Positions 1 through 10,500 of a stretch of DNA of 55,283 nt are shown piece by piece (position 1 is the stretch's first letter; the number at the start of each line of letters is the position of its first letter). The stretch spans positions 1-55,283 of the forward strand of contig NZ_PDUD01000060.1 of assembly GCF_002646595.1 (NCBI RefSeq). Direction: 5' to 3'. The position numbers were made by a program, and so were the translations under genes. The notes beneath the pieces are model-generated. The model had not been told where the DNA came from. It did no database searches and saw only the letters and a list, made by a program, of their open reading frames with translations. Source of the stretch: Flavilitoribacter nigricans DSM 23189 = NBRC 102662. GTDB taxonomy: Bacteria > Bacteroidota > Bacteroidia > Chitinophagales > Saprospiraceae.

Positions 1-116
1 GGGACCGTATAGACCTAGAATCATCAATCTTCGGATTTACAACTCCACAAGGGAAACGGCCAATAGCCAAATTTTATATCGAAGACTATCTCCTGGAGAA
101 TTTACAGGGACGGCCT

Positions 117-198
117 ACAGTACAGGCAACCGCCGCGGATATCCCAAGCTGCTCGCCGACTGGAAGTCGGCATTACAGTGCAGGCAACCGCCGCGGAT
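117..198. repeat. Short direct repeat flanking the 3' end of the E1 gene
   Basis: A 24-bp sequence at 117-140 recurs at 175-198 with one mismatch (period 58). The second copy contains the last codons and stop of the minus-strand E1 gene. The first copy, read on the minus strand, would again give PRRLPVL-stop, so it looks like a local duplication of the gene's 3' end. A perfect 7-bp hairpin (155-161 with 165-171, loop GGA) lies between the copies, directly behind the stop. It has no T-run, so I do not call it a terminator. Confidence 0.7.
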
Positions 199-2605
199 CG
201 GCCTCCCGGATCATATTGTAAACGGTCTCGAATACATCTTCCGCATTAGGTTTACTGTAGTAATCCCCGTCCGAACCGTAGGGGCTCCGGTGGGCCCGGG
301 CCGTAAGCGTTTTGGCCGGAGAATCCAGGTAGCGATAGCCGCCCTGAACTTCCAATACCTGTTGCAGCATGTAGGCCGTTGCGCCGCCCGGGACATCTTC
401 GTCCAGAAATAAAATGCGGTTGGTCTTTTGCAGGGAACTCAGAATGCGGTGTTCCAGATCAAACGGCAGCAAGGTCTGCACATCGATCAATTCTACCGAA
501 ATCCCTTTATTCTCCAGCAGACGGATCCCTTCCCGCGCCACTCGGACCGAAGATCCGTAGGTGACCAGCGTAAGGTCTGTGCCATCTTCCAAAACTTCCG
601 GAACGCCCAGAGGGACGGTGAATTCACTGAGATTTTCGGGTACTTCTTCCTTCAGGCGGTAGCCGTTCAGGCATTCGATCAGCAATGCCGGATCATTAGA
701 CTGCAGCAGGGTATTGTACATGCCGGCGGCCCGGGTCATGTCCCGGGGCACGAGTACATACATACCGCGCAGGGCATTCAGGATCATCCCCAGTGGGGAA
801 CCGGTATGCCAGACTCCTTCCAGGCGGTGTCCGCGGGTACGGATGATCGCCGGGGCCATCTGACGGCCATTGCTCCGCCAGCGCAGGGTAGCGAGATCAT
901 CCATCAGCGGTTGCAGACCGTAAACGAGATAATCCAGGTACTGGATCTCCGCAATCGGCCGGAAACCGCGCATCGCCAGGCCGATAGCCTGTCCGACGAT
1001 GGTCCATTCCCGGATACCGGTATCGAATACGCGTTCCTTGCCGAAGCGTTTCTGCAGGCCGGCAAAGCCCTGGTTGACATCGCCGATCTGGCCGACATCC
1101 TCACCGAAGGCCAGCAGCCGGGTATCCCGGGCAAAAATCTCTTTAAAGAACTGATTGAGTATTTCGTAGCCGTTCTTCAGTTCCGGTTGGTCGGAATAGA
1201 CGGCGGGAACGACCGGCACCCGCAGGGCGGAAGTTTCGGTCTGATCGTATAGGTGATCGCTGTAAAAGCGATGGTTTTTTTGTTGCTGACTTTCAATCCA
1301 GGCTTTGAGCTCTTCGCCCACGGGCAGATCCTGTCCGGCCAGTTGAAAAGATAACTGCCGCGCATTCTTCACCACTTCGCTGATAAACGGATGCGCCAGC
1401 CGCTGCAATTGCTTGCGCAGTTGCTCAACTTCCGGATGGAGATCGGGTATTTTTTCGTAGAGCGCTTTGAGCTCCGTTACCGCCTGTTTGCTGGGCTGAT
1501 TGTAAGTAGACCAGGCCCGGTCTCTGGCGGCACGTACTTCCTTGCGCGCTTCTCTCCGGATCTGTTCGAGTTCTTCCTGGGTAGCCCATTCGGAGGCGAT
1601 GATCCAGTGTTCCAGTTGACGGATACCGTCTTTTTCTTTCTCCCACTGGAGGCGTTCCTTGGATTTGTAGCGCTCGTGCGAGCCGGAAGTGGAATGCCCC
1701 TGCGGCTGGGTGATCTCATCAACGTGGAACAGAGCGGGCCGATGGGTACGTCGGGTCTTTTCGATGCCCTTGGCGTACATCTCCCAGAGGGCGGCATAGT
1801 CCCAACCCCGGGCGGTATAGATGTCCCAGCCGTTGGAATCTTCACCGGCGCGGAAACCTTCCAGGATAGTGGAGATACTTTCCTTGGTGGTCTGGTAGCG
1901 TTTGGGTACGGAAATGCCGTAACCATCGTCCCAGACGGAAACCGCCAGCGGCACCTGCGTCACTCCCGCTGCATTGATCGTTTCCCAGAATACGCCTTCG
2001 GAAGTACTGGCATCACCGATGGTGCAAAACACTACTTCCTGACCCTGTTTTGAAAATTGTTCTTCCGGATCAACATCCGGCAACTCCCGGTACTTTTTGG
2101 AGGCATGGGCCAGCCCCAGAGCGCGGGCCATCTGTCCGGCTGTACTGGAAATATCGGAACTGACATTTCTGCGGTCGGTATGGGTGAGCCATTCCCCGTG
2201 CTCATTCAGCAGGGGCGTGGCAAAGTGGCTGTTCATCTGGCGTCCGCCGGAAAAGGGATCGTGGAGGGGATCGGCGTAGAGTTGGGCGAAGAGGTCTTCA
2301 ATGGTGCACAATTCAAGGGCCAGCATGAGAGTTTGATCGCGGTAGTAGCCGGAACGAAAGTCGCCTTTTTGAAAGAAATGGGCCATGACGACCTGGGGTA
2401 CTTCCTTACCGTCTCCGGTAATACCGAACTTGGCTTTTCCGGTTAAAACTTCACGTCTGGCCAGGATACTGACCTCCCGGCTGATGCAGCAAATCCGAAA
2501 ATCGCGTAGAATGGTAGACTTATCGGGACCTCCTTTGGTGGAAGGGCGGGAGGAGGTTTTTGCTGACGTGCTTTTTTCTTCGCTCATTAACGAAAGCTCG
2601 TGCAT
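173..2605 (-). CDS. Fused alpha/beta E1 component of a 2-oxoacid dehydrogenase complex
   Basis: The product is the thiamine-diphosphate-dependent decarboxylating E1 subunit of a branched-chain 2-oxoacid or pyruvate-type dehydrogenase complex, cytoplasmic. The 810-residue chain joins both subunits. Residues about 45-400 form the alpha-type ThDP fold, with a GDAS motif at 197-200 inside a GDASTSEGVFWETINAAG stretch. Residues about 475-810 form the beta-type transketolase fold (LLAFGEDVGQIGDVNQGF near its start). Fused E1 proteins are common in Bacteroidota; this one is long, with an extended N-terminus (about 30 polar residues) and a helical linker at 400-470. Met7 is an alternative start. On the minus strand a TATTTTTG box (2700-2707) lies about 95 bp upstream. 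Substrate choice between branched-chain and pyruvate cannot be read from sequence alone. Confidence 0.93.
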   Translation of the reverse strand: MHELSLMSEEKSTSAKTSSRPSTKGGPDKSTILRDFRICCISREVSILARREVLTGKAKFGITGDGKEVPQVVMAHFFQKGDFRSGYYRDQTLMLALELCTIEDLFAQLYADPLHDPFSGGRQMNSHFATPLLNEHGEWLTHTDRRNVSSDISSTAGQMARALGLAHASKKYRELPDVDPEEQFSKQGQEVVFCTIGDASTSEGVFWETINAAGVTQVPLAVSVWDDGYGISVPKRYQTTKESISTILEGFRAGEDSNGWDIYTARGWDYAALWEMYAKGIEKTRRTHRPALFHVDEITQPQGHSTSGSHERYKSKERLQWEKEKDGIRQLEHWIIASEWATQEELEQIRREARKEVRAARDRAWSTYNQPSKQAVTELKALYEKIPDLHPEVEQLRKQLQRLAHPFISEVVKNARQLSFQLAGQDLPVGEELKAWIESQQQKNHRFYSDHLYDQTETSALRVPVVPAVYSDQPELKNGYEILNQFFKEIFARDTRLLAFGEDVGQIGDVNQGFAGLQKRFGKERVFDTGIREWTIVGQAIGLAMRGFRPIAEIQYLDYLVYGLQPLMDDLATLRWRSNGRQMAPAIIRTRGHRLEGVWHTGSPLGMILNALRGMYVLVPRDMTRAAGMYNTLLQSNDPALLIECLNGYRLKEEVPENLSEFTVPLGVPEVLEDGTDLTLVTYGSSVRVAREGIRLLENKGISVELIDVQTLLPFDLEHRILSSLQKTNRILFLDEDVPGGATAYMLQQVLEVQGGYRYLDSPAKTLTARAHRSPYGSDGDYYSKPNAEDVFETVYNMIREADPRRLPAL

Positions 2606-3118
2606 TATTTGGTAATATTATTTGGTTAGGCCAATGGAAGAGAATAAGGAATAAGTGGGGTTTTTCGGAATATAATTCTATTCTGCTTCCAATGTTGCGC
2701 AAAAATAGTAAAATTATTTGGTTTTATCTATAAACAAAACAAAGGAATACGGCTGCCGGTTCAATAGATCTGCACAATTCTCGGCCGGGGAAAAACGTTA
2801 CCTATCCCGAAAGCAACGTCTATAATCCAGGGCGTCAAAAGGAGCCGCTTTTATCGTACGGATCGGCAAATCTGCCACCCGGAAGATGGTTTCCCGCTCC
2901 GGGCCCGGCGAGGCCGGAAACAGCGTATCGCTTTCGGTGAAAACTTAATAGATCGGCTATTTTGTAAATAAAATGTAAATGGGAAAATTCGGGGATTAAC
3001 TTCGCGTTAACCGCATTTTTGCCCGATATTCTTTTCCTTTGCATCAACAATTAGCCTATTTTTGTAGGAGTACTAGTAGCAAATCTAGATTACTCATAAA
3101 AACCTAAAAATATTTGTA
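2606..3118. other. Intergenic region with divergent promoters
   Basis: This 513-bp gap separates the minus-strand E1 gene from the plus-strand DUF1573 gene. It contains a minus-strand TAnnTTTG box at 2700-2707 and a plus-strand one at 3057-3064. I see no convincing coding frame or RNA gene between them. Confidence 0.6.
3057..3064 (+). promoter_or_regulatory. Putative Bacteroidota -7 box for the DUF1573 gene
   Basis: TATTTTTG fits the TAnnTTTG consensus of the Bacteroidota primary sigma factor and lies 55 bp before the start codon. A TTTG at 3038-3041 is a possible -33 element, but its spacing (15 nt) is short. Confidence 0.45.
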
Positions 3119-3631
3119 ATGAAGAGATTACTTGTTTTGCTTGTCTTGATGACTGGTATCGCTTCTTTTACTTTCGCTCAGGCCACCCAGAAAAGCGCTG
3201 AGAAGAAAGAGGTAGCGATGAAAAAAATTGATGCTAAGGACATGCCGGCCAAAGCCGTAAAAGGTCCTAAAATGGTTTTCGAAAATGAAACGATCGACTA
3301 CGGTACGATCGAGCAGGGTTCTGACCCTTATCGCATGTTCTCTTTCGTAAACGAAGGAACCGAGCCGCTGATCATCTCTAACGCCAGAGGTAGCTGTGGA
3401 TGTACTGTACCCACTTATCCGAAAGAGCCCATCATGCCGGGTGAAACCGCTGAAGTGAAGGTAAGATACGACACGAACCGCGTTGGTCCTTTCACCAAGC
3501 GTGTAACCCTGACTACCAACGAAGGTGAGAACACTCGTGTACTGACCATCAAAGGACTCGTAGAGAAGAAAACCGAAGAGCCAGGTCTGCCTGAGAACAA
3601 AGAAAAAGGTACTTTCGGCGGCGGTAAATAA
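3119..3631 (+). CDS. Secreted DUF1573 domain protein
   Basis: This 170-residue protein starts with a clear signal peptide (MKRLLVLLVLMTGIASFTFA, then Q). A lysine-rich linker follows, then a DUF1573 domain at about residues 52-135, an Ig-like (ASPM/SPD-2/Hydin-type) beta-sandwich. The core shows FENETIDYGTIEQG, then SCGCTVPTYPKEPIMPGE, then VRYDTNRVGPF, all typical of the family. The domain is abundant in Bacteroidota and its molecular role is unknown; the protein is probably periplasmic or envelope-associated. It is a single-gene unit, preceded by a TATTTTTG box and followed by a strong hairpin terminator at 3735-3774. Codon use is enriched in a few preferred codons, which suggests good expression (inference). 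Confidence 0.9.
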   Translation: MKRLLVLLVLMTGIASFTFAQATQKSAEKKEVAMKKIDAKDMPAKAVKGPKMVFENETIDYGTIEQGSDPYRMFSFVNEGTEPLIISNARGSCGCTVPTYPKEPIMPGETAEVKVRYDTNRVGPFTKRVTLTTNEGENTRVLTIKGLVEKKTEEPGLPENKEKGTFGGGK

Positions 3632-3734
3632 TCGGTTGGTAGCAGCCTGTTCTGCAAAAGAAGATCGTATCTTCTGTGTGCAACAGCCCGCCTACCTACT
3701 CAAAATACCGGGCCTCCGACGCGAGGCCTCCACC

Positions 3735-3774
3735 TAAAACAGGCTTTCAGTCTTCGGATTGAAAGCCTGTTTTA
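3735..3774. terminator. Hairpin terminator behind the DUF1573 gene
   Basis: A perfect 15-bp stem (3735-3749 with 3760-3774) encloses a 10-nt loop. The A-rich start and T-rich end of the stem let it act in either direction. Confidence 0.8.
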
Positions 3775-3862
3775 ATATCCGGGCCGTAGTGCCCGGCAGG
3801 ATGCAGCAGCGCTTTGTCGGCCTTTGGTAGGTCGGCAGTCCTGCAACCTGAGATCATTATTA

Positions 3863-3870
3863 TATCTTTG
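3863..3870 (+). promoter_or_regulatory. Putative -7 promoter box for the LpxH-like gene
   Basis: TATCTTTG matches TAnnTTTG exactly and ends 22 bp before the ATG at 3893. It supports that start over an in-frame start at 3824, which would lie upstream of the transcript. Confidence 0.6.
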
Positions 3871-3892
3871 CCCCAGGATTTTGAAAAACCGT

Positions 3893-4693
3893 ATGGAGCG
3901 AAGAAAAACTTATTTTGCCTCAGACTTTCATCTGGGGATCAATGGAAAACTGAGCAGCCGGGAGCGTGAGCAACAGATCGTACGCTGGCTGGAGCATATC
4001 GAGGGTGATGCGGAAGCGATCTACCTGGTGGGGGATGTATTTGATTTTTGGTTTGAGTACCGAACGGTGGTACCCCGGGGATTTACCCGCCTGCTGGGGA
4101 AACTGGCCACCCTGCGTGATCAGGGCATCCCGATATACTTTTTTACGGGCAATCACGATATGTGGGTGTTCGACTACTTTGAAAAAGAGCTGGGCATCCC
4201 CACTTACCGCGAACCGATCTACCGGGAAATTAACGGCCGGACCTTTCTGATCGGTCACGGTGACGGCCTGGGGCCGGGAGACCACGGCTATAAATTCCTA
4301 AAAAAGGTTTTCGCCAATCCCGTCTGCCAGTGGCTGTTCGCTCGCCTGCATCCCAATTTCGGTTTTTTCCTGGCCCAGTACTGGTCCGGCAGAAGTCGTT
4401 CGGCCAATCCCGGTGAGGAGCGTTTCCTGGGAGCAGAGCGGGAATGGTTGCTGCAGTACTCGAATGAACATCTGGACGAACGGGAAGTCGATTATTTTAT
4501 CTTCGGCCACCGGCATTTGCCGATCGATCACACGCTAAAGAACGGCCGGTCCCGATATATCAATCTGGGGGAATGGCTGCAGTACAACTCCTACGCCGTT
4601 TTTGACGGAGAGGAACTGGAACTTCGCTTTTTTGAACAACCCAATCCGGTGGTATACGGCAACAAGTCCGAAACCTATGTTTCGAAACAATAA
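3893..4693 (+). CDS. lpxH: UDP-2,3-diacylglucosamine diphosphatase-like metallophosphoesterase
   Basis: The family hydrolyses UDP-2,3-diacylglucosamine to lipid X in lipid A biosynthesis, at the inner face of the cytoplasmic membrane. The 266-residue protein has the full calcineurin-like metal site: DFHLG (near residue 10), GDVFDFWFEY, GNHD, GHGDGLGPGD and GHRHLP near the C-terminus. Its length is normal for the family. I use the ATG at 3893 because a promoter box lies just upstream and homology begins there. The next gene overlaps its 3' end by 17 bp, so the two are probably co-transcribed. Bacteroidota often have several LpxH-like paralogues, so the exact substrate is inferred. Confidence 0.82.
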   Translation: MERRKTYFASDFHLGINGKLSSREREQQIVRWLEHIEGDAEAIYLVGDVFDFWFEYRTVVPRGFTRLLGKLATLRDQGIPIYFFTGNHDMWVFDYFEKELGIPTYREPIYREINGRTFLIGHGDGLGPGDHGYKFLKKVFANPVCQWLFARLHPNFGFFLAQYWSGRSRSANPGEERFLGAEREWLLQYSNEHLDEREVDYFIFGHRHLPIDHTLKNGRSRYINLGEWLQYNSYAVFDGEELELRFFEQPNPVVYGNKSETYVSKQ

Positions 4694-5519
4694 CATACTG
4701 TGGTTGATCTTACTAACGGGCAGCCTGCTGGCGGCCTGTGGAAGTACCAAAACCGCCCCTGCGGACCGGGCGGAAGCGGAAGCGGGAGGTGACAGCAGCC
4801 GCATTGTACAGATCGCTTTGGATCAGTTGGGGCAATTGTATACGGTAAACGAGCGGAATGAGATCCTGCAGTACCGGGCCGACGGCAGCGCGGGCTTCCG
4901 CTACAACAATAATACCCTAGGCCGTCTCGGGATCCTCGACCCGACTAATCCCTTCGCCATGCTGGCCTACTATCCGGATTTTCAGACCATCATTCTGCTG
5001 GATCGTACGCTCAATGAGCAAAGCCGGATCGCTCTTTCGACCCTCGGCCTGATCGACATCGAACTGGTGGCCCTGGGCAACGACAATTTTATCTGGCTCT
5101 ACGATGCGGTGGATGTTCAACTCAAAAAACTCGATCGGGAAGGCAACATCAGCTTCCGTTCGGACCGCCTGAACCAGCTGCTCCAGCGGATACCCCGGCC
5201 GGACCAGTTGCTGGCGTTGAATACCCGCCTTTTCCTGAACGATCCGGAATTGGGTATACTGGTATTCGATCAGTTTGGCCGCTACGAAACGACCCTGCCG
5301 GTACTACAGGCCGAAAGTCTGCAGTTGGTGAACGAAGACCAATTGGTGTATATGCAAGACGGCCGGGTATACAGCTACGATCTACGGGCGTTTGAAGCGT
5401 CTCCGGTCGACCTGGAGATCCCCTGTGCGCAGGACTGCCAGCTCCGGATCGGTAAGGAAAAGATCTATTGGCTGGAAAAAGACCGCGTACAACAGCGAAT
5501 TCTCCGGATATCCCCGTAA
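4677..5519 (+). CDS. Lipoprotein of unknown function, possibly beta-propeller-like
   Basis: The 280-residue product begins with a lipoprotein signal peptide whose lipobox is LLAAC (Cys21), so it is probably anchored in the envelope. The mature part is beta-rich. Short recurring segments ([57 protein letters not shown]) resemble blades of a six-bladed propeller; this is inference. I see no catalytic motif. The start at 4677 is chosen because it gives the signal peptide directly. The gene overlaps the upstream lpxH-like gene by 17 bp, and the MFS gene follows after 28 bp, so the three look like one transcript. Confidence 0.8.
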   Translation: MFRNNNILWLILLTGSLLAACGSTKTAPADRAEAEAGGDSSRIVQIALDQLGQLYTVNERNEILQYRADGSAGFRYNNNTLGRLGILDPTNPFAMLAYYPDFQTIILLDRTLNEQSRIALSTLGLIDIELVALGNDNFIWLYDAVDVQLKKLDREGNISFRSDRLNQLLQRIPRPDQLLALNTRLFLNDPELGILVFDQFGRYETTLPVLQAESLQLVNEDQLVYMQDGRVYSYDLRAFEASPVDLEIPCAQDCQLRIGKEKIYWLEKDRVQQRILRISP

Positions 5520-5547
5520 TTTTCGGGCTCAATTGAATCGACGAGCT

Positions 5548-6762
5548 ATGTCTCAACCAACGCGTCCGGCGGCCCTTATTTTCATCTTTATCACGGTACT
5601 GGTAGATGTGATCGGCCTGGGGATCATCATCCCGGTCTTGCCCAGTCTGATCATGGAACTGAGCGGAGAAGGACTCAGTGCGGCTTCCCGCTACGGCGGA
5701 TGGCTGATGTTCTCCTATGCCAGCGTACAGTTTCTGGCGGCACCGGTCATCGGTGGACTCAGTGACCAGTTTGGCCGGCGTCCGGTTCTGCTGGCCTCAC
5801 TGCTGGGTTTCGGGCTGGATTATGTGTTGCAGGGACTGGCACCTACTATTGGGTGGCTGTTCATTGGCCGGATACTGGCGGGTATCACCGGAGCGAGTTT
5901 TACGACCGCCAGCGCGTACATCGCAGACATCAGCGCACCGGAAAAACGGGCCCAGAACTTCGGTCTGATCGGAGCGGCTTTCGGTCTGGGTTTTATTATC
6001 GGGCCGGTTATCGGTGGCGTACTGGGGCAGTTCGGGCCGCGCGTACCTTTTTTCGCCGCCGCCGCAATTACCCTGCTCAACTGCCTGTACGGCTATTTCG
6101 TGATCCCGGAATCCTTATCCGTTGAGAATCGGCGGCCGTTCAGCTGGAAGCGGGCGAATCCGCTGGGTACCCTAATGCAGCTGCGCCAGTATCCGGTGAT
6201 CGTCAGTCTGGTGGGCGTACTTGTGTTCATTTATATTGCCGGCCACGCCACTCAGAGTACCTGGGCTTATTACACCATGGAAAAGTTCAGCTGGAACGAA
6301 GCCGCAGTGGGCTATTCGCTGGGCTTTGTCGGCTTGATCGTCGCTTTGGTACAGGGCGGGCTTACCCGGGTGGTCATTCCCCGGATCGGGCAGATCCGTT
6401 CGGTATACATTGGTTTACTGTTGTACACGGTGGGCTTCCTGGGTTTTGCCTTTGCCGGTGCGGGCTGGGTGATGTATGCCGTAATGATCCCGTACGGACT
6501 GGCCGGTATTGCCGGTCCCGCTCTGCAGGGGATCATGTCCAATCAGGTGCCGAACAATTCTCAGGGTGAATTACAGGGTGCGCTGACCAGCCTGGTCAGT
6601 CTGACCTCTATTGTCGGGCCGCCGCTGATGACAAATTTATTCGCGCATTTTACCCGTCACGATACGGATCTTTATTTTCCGGGTATGCCGTTCCTGGCGG
6701 GAGCCATTCTGACCTTCATTGCCTTACTTTGGGCGATCCGGTCGCTGCAGAAGATTGCCTGA
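5548..6762 (+). CDS. MFS transporter, tetracycline-resistance (TCR) type
   Basis: This 404-residue polytopic inner-membrane protein looks like a drug:H+ antiporter of the major facilitator superfamily. TM1 ([21 protein letters not shown]) carries the typical DVxGxGxxxPxLP sequence. The loop 2-3 motif A is [14 protein letters not shown], and a motif-C-like glycine/proline-rich helix ([12 protein letters not shown]) lies in the first half. About 12 TM helices are expected. The start at 5548 is supported by the immediate onset of TM1; an earlier in-frame ATG would add 52 basic residues that are really the upstream gene read in another frame. Its substrate is unknown; homologues are often annotated TetA-like without proven resistance. 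Confidence 0.88.
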   Translation: MSQPTRPAALIFIFITVLVDVIGLGIIIPVLPSLIMELSGEGLSAASRYGGWLMFSYASVQFLAAPVIGGLSDQFGRRPVLLASLLGFGLDYVLQGLAPTIGWLFIGRILAGITGASFTTASAYIADISAPEKRAQNFGLIGAAFGLGFIIGPVIGGVLGQFGPRVPFFAAAAITLLNCLYGYFVIPESLSVENRRPFSWKRANPLGTLMQLRQYPVIVSLVGVLVFIYIAGHATQSTWAYYTMEKFSWNEAAVGYSLGFVGLIVALVQGGLTRVVIPRIGQIRSVYIGLLLYTVGFLGFAFAGAGWVMYAVMIPYGLAGIAGPALQGIMSNQVPNNSQGELQGALTSLVSLTSIVGPPLMTNLFAHFTRHDTDLYFPGMPFLAGAILTFIALLWAIRSLQKIA

Positions 6763-6806
6763 TACTGGAGAAGAGCAGACTAATGTTTTTCCTTAAATAA
6801 AAATGT

Positions 6807-7397
6807 ATGTACCAGGTATGGAACAATAAGGAGGCGGGAAGCGACAAGATCATCGCTCTGGACGACCAGGCCATCCATAAAGGTAATCCGCGACCGGAAG
6901 CCCTGCACGGTGCTTTGACTTCGGTGAATAATCAACGTATTCCCAAAGGCTTTTTCCGCATTCCCTATACTTACATTCGGGAAGTCCATTTGCAGGAAGG
7001 GAAAGATTACGTTCAGGTCTTTTTCGGAAAAGATTCCGAAGAGCACATCCGGATAAAAGACGATCTAAAGCGACAGGCATTTTTTGACGCGCTAAAAGAC
7101 GCTTTACCCGGAGCGGTATATAGTAGGGAGGAATATTCGGCCTGGAAATCCGCAAAGAAAGCGATTATCGCCACCCTTGTAGTCTCTGTCTTGTTTGCCA
7201 TCGTTCTGGATACGGCCATTCGCCTGGAAAGGGATGATTTTTACGGCGTTCAATTTTTTATTGTGCTCTTTTTTGCCGGGTTGGGTGTACGGAACGTGAT
7301 CCTGCTGTTCGGGAGCCTGATCAGTATCGGGCTTATTTCCACGATTATTAAAATTAAGAACCGGCCGGTCATCCAGCTCCTCGAAGTTAAAAAGTAG
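6807..7397 (+). CDS. Small membrane protein of unknown function
   Basis: The 196-residue protein has a soluble N-terminal half (about 1-112) that is beta-rich and could be a PH-like domain of the kind that precedes membrane helices in small bacterial proteins (inference). The C-terminal half holds two to three hydrophobic segments (KAIIATLVVSVLFAIVL, FFIVLFFAGLGVRNVILLF, LISIGLISTII). I do not recognise a named family. It lies 44 bp behind the MFS gene and 182 bp ahead of the caspase operon. An inverted repeat at 7422-7441 separates it from that operon. Confidence 0.7.
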   Translation: MYQVWNNKEAGSDKIIALDDQAIHKGNPRPEALHGALTSVNNQRIPKGFFRIPYTYIREVHLQEGKDYVQVFFGKDSEEHIRIKDDLKRQAFFDALKDALPGAVYSREEYSAWKSAKKAIIATLVVSVLFAIVLDTAIRLERDDFYGVQFFIVLFFAGLGVRNVILLFGSLISIGLISTIIKIKNRPVIQLLEVKK

Positions 7398-7421
7398 AAA
7401 AAACGGGATCCAACTCTCGTT

Positions 7422-7450
7422 CCGGTAGCCCCGATTACCGGCTATTTTTG
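7422..7450 (+). promoter_or_regulatory. Inverted repeat plus -7 box ahead of the caspase operon
   Basis: CCGGTA (7422-7427) and TACCGG (7436-7441) form a 6-bp inverted repeat. It ends two bases before TATTTTTG (7443-7450), which fits TAnnTTTG. The pair could be an operator overlapping the operon promoter. Equally, the hairpin followed by ATTTTT could terminate the upstream gene. The box lies 130 bp before the first caspase start codon. Confidence 0.4.
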
Positions 7451-7579
7451 CGGCCATTATAACAATTTGCTCCATTCTCCCGTAAAAGCATGGCGTATTC
7501 CGCACCAGACGGAATTAGACTTCCGTTATTTATCAGGATTTCCTTAATTTAATGCCCATAACCTAAAATCCCTTGATTC

Positions 7580-10500
7580 ATGCCTGGAGCAAACAAAACC
7601 CTGTACGCCGTAATCATCGGCATCAATGCTTATCCCCGAAGTCCTTTATACGGTTGTGTCAACGACGCTTTAGCAGTTCACCAGTTTTGCAGCCAGTTGG
7701 CTGACTCTAACGACGATATCAAAGACTACCAGCCGCTGTTATTACTGGCACCCCACGAAGGGGAAGACGACGCGGCACTTCGTGAATACAACCTGAGCAA
7801 AAGTGATTACCAGTCACCCACCCGCAATAACATCATTAAAGCCTTTAGCCATTTCAAGCAGGCGAAAGCCGAAAATGAAGACATCTGTCTGTTCTATTAC
7901 AGCGGGCACGGTTCTTTCCAGCCGGCTCCCGAACTTTTCTGGGATCTCAAATCCGGGAAGCAGGTGGAATCTCTGGTCTGCGTAGACAGCCGGGTCCGCG
8001 GCGGCCGGGACCTGATCGATAAGGAGCTGGCCTATCTGCTCTGGGATGCGATCAATGATAAGGCTTTTTACCAACCGGGTAAAGCAGGCATCCATACGGT
8101 CCTGATCATGGATTGCTGCCACTCCGGCGATAATACCCGGGGCGGGGTTCGGGCGCGCATGGAACAACCAAACCCCAACCGGACGCCCATCAGTGATTAC
8201 GCCGGTTACAAAGAGTCGCTGGAAAAGAGCGGGGCGGTCGAATCCGATAAGGCTTTCCTCAAAGCGCTGGAAATGTGGCGGTCGGCCCGCTATGTACACC
8301 TGGCCGCGGCCCGCGATAAAGAAACGGCGAAAGAGACCATGCTGGAAGATCGTTCCAGTGGAGTATTTACGTATAGTCTGTTGAAGACCCTGCGTTCCGG
8401 TGGCATGCAGCTTTCTTACCAGGAACTGATCGAGCGGATCAAAGTGATGGTGCGCAACCGGGTGGAGGACCAGATCCCGCTCGTATTCGCTACCGAACCG
8501 AAAGATACCCAAATGACCTTCATGGGGCGACAACTTAAAGAACCGTCCCGCGAGTATGTCACCTACTTCGATCCGGATACCGAAGAGTGGAAGATCAATG
8601 CCGGTGCCAACGCGGGTATCGTTCCGTCCAACTCGGATAAAGAGCCGACCGTGGTGAAAGTGTGGCGGAAAAGCAAAACGGACGAAGTGCGGAAAACGGA
8701 AGTGGTCGCTGTAGAACCGGCGAGTGCGGTACTGGACGGATCAGTTTTCTCCGGTGAGGACGAAGCCCACGAAGACTGGATTGCCAGGATCACTCTAATG
8801 TCCGCTCCGAAGATAAAGGTCAGTTTTGACGAATCGGTAGGTGACAAGGAGCGGAAGTATCTGGAAAATGCTGCGGCCAAGGTAAAAGTGCCTACCTATG
8901 AATTTGTTGGTGCGGCGGAGGATGCGGCCTTTGTTACTTATCAGGTGGGCGAAGATTATGTCCTGGCCAAAAAGAACAGTCTGGTCCCCGTTTTTAAAAG
9001 AAACAGCGATCCCGATAAATTCCTGGCCGCCGTGGGAAATGTGGGCCAGTGGATGCGGGTGCTGGAACTGAATAACCAGGAAACCGAGATCAGCCGGGGT
9101 GAGATTGAGGTCCGGGTGGAAGTGGTGGAAGGAGAACAGCTTTCGTACAGTAACCTCAATTCTGTACCGGCTGCCAGCTTACTGAAAGACCCCTCGGAAA
9201 TAAAGGTGGCGTACAAACGGATCGACGCGGGCAGCCGGGGTGTCGGAAAGCACGCCGTGCAACCCGGCATTCGCGTACGGATCAGAACCAAAGACCGGCC
9301 TTACTATGTCGCCTGCCTGTTTATGGACAGCCTGTACGGTATGACCTCCAATCTGGATTCTACGGAAGTTGATCCGGACGGTAACGGCGAATGGATCAAA
9401 TTTTCCGTAAAGGGTGAAGAGTACCGGACCATTCCCCTCAATGTAGATGACAATTACCACAAGCTGGGCATCACTGAGATCACGGATTACTTGAAGATCT
9501 TTGTTTCCACCGAAGAGTTCCCGATTAAAAGCTGGGAACAGGAAAGCCTGAAGCTGGATGATAAGCTGATCAAGATCGACCGGATCAAGAAGAAGAGCAT
9601 GGGCCTCATGGAAGATGCCAGCGGGCGGGGCAGTAGCGACTGGATGAGCTTTACGATCCCGGTCCGGATCAGCCGGCCGCTTCCGCAGCAGGAGCAGTCC
9701 GTCGGTGGCGCGGGGAAAAATGTGGCCCAGATCGGCGGTGCCCGACTGACGGTTCCCCAGGGGTTTAGCGCCAGAGTATCGGCGGCCAGTGAAGCGGAAA
9801 TTAAAGATATGGTAAACACCGCTACCGAGCGTTCGGTAGACGGAGCGGATAAACTGCGGACCACGCTGATGCCACCACCGATCGTTTGGGGCGCAGCGCC
9901 GTCCCGCAACGCAGTTTTCAGTCGGAGCGTGAGTGCAGCGGCCCCGGATACCCAACTGAGCGTGCTGGAAATTACCGCACCCCTCGGAGATAACATCATC
10001 AGTGAGGAAAATCCGATCCTTTTCGAACCGGAAGGAGGATTGACGGAAGATGAAGTCCTGGTCTCATTTGCTTACGATGAGGATTCGGGTATGTACCTGC
10101 CGCTGGGTTTTTCCGATGAGGAAGGACAGTTGCACATCGAAAATCTACCCAAAGCCACGCCCGGCAAGATCATCGGGGATGAGTCCATCAACGAGCGGAG
10201 CCTCTCGGGCTCGATCAAACTCTTTTTCAAAAAAGTAGTGATCGGTAGTATTACCGGGCAAACCAATAACAACAAGCTGGCCCGGTGCAGCCTGGGTGAG
10301 GACGGCGTTTCCGTCGCCACTGCGGTTGGTGATGGGGCTCTGGCCGATCCGAAACTGAAAAATATCTGCCTGCTGGTCCACGGAATTATTGGGGATACGG
10401 AGGGGCAGCGCCAGGCGTTCTTTGAGAACGACAGCAAATTACACGAGTATTTCGATGCCGTGATCAGTTACGATTACGAGAACCTGAACACACCCATCGA

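Noticed and set aside
428-1252. Plus-strand frame of 274 codons opposite the E1 gene
   Set aside because: Antisense shadow of a well-supported minus-strand enzyme; no domain of its own.
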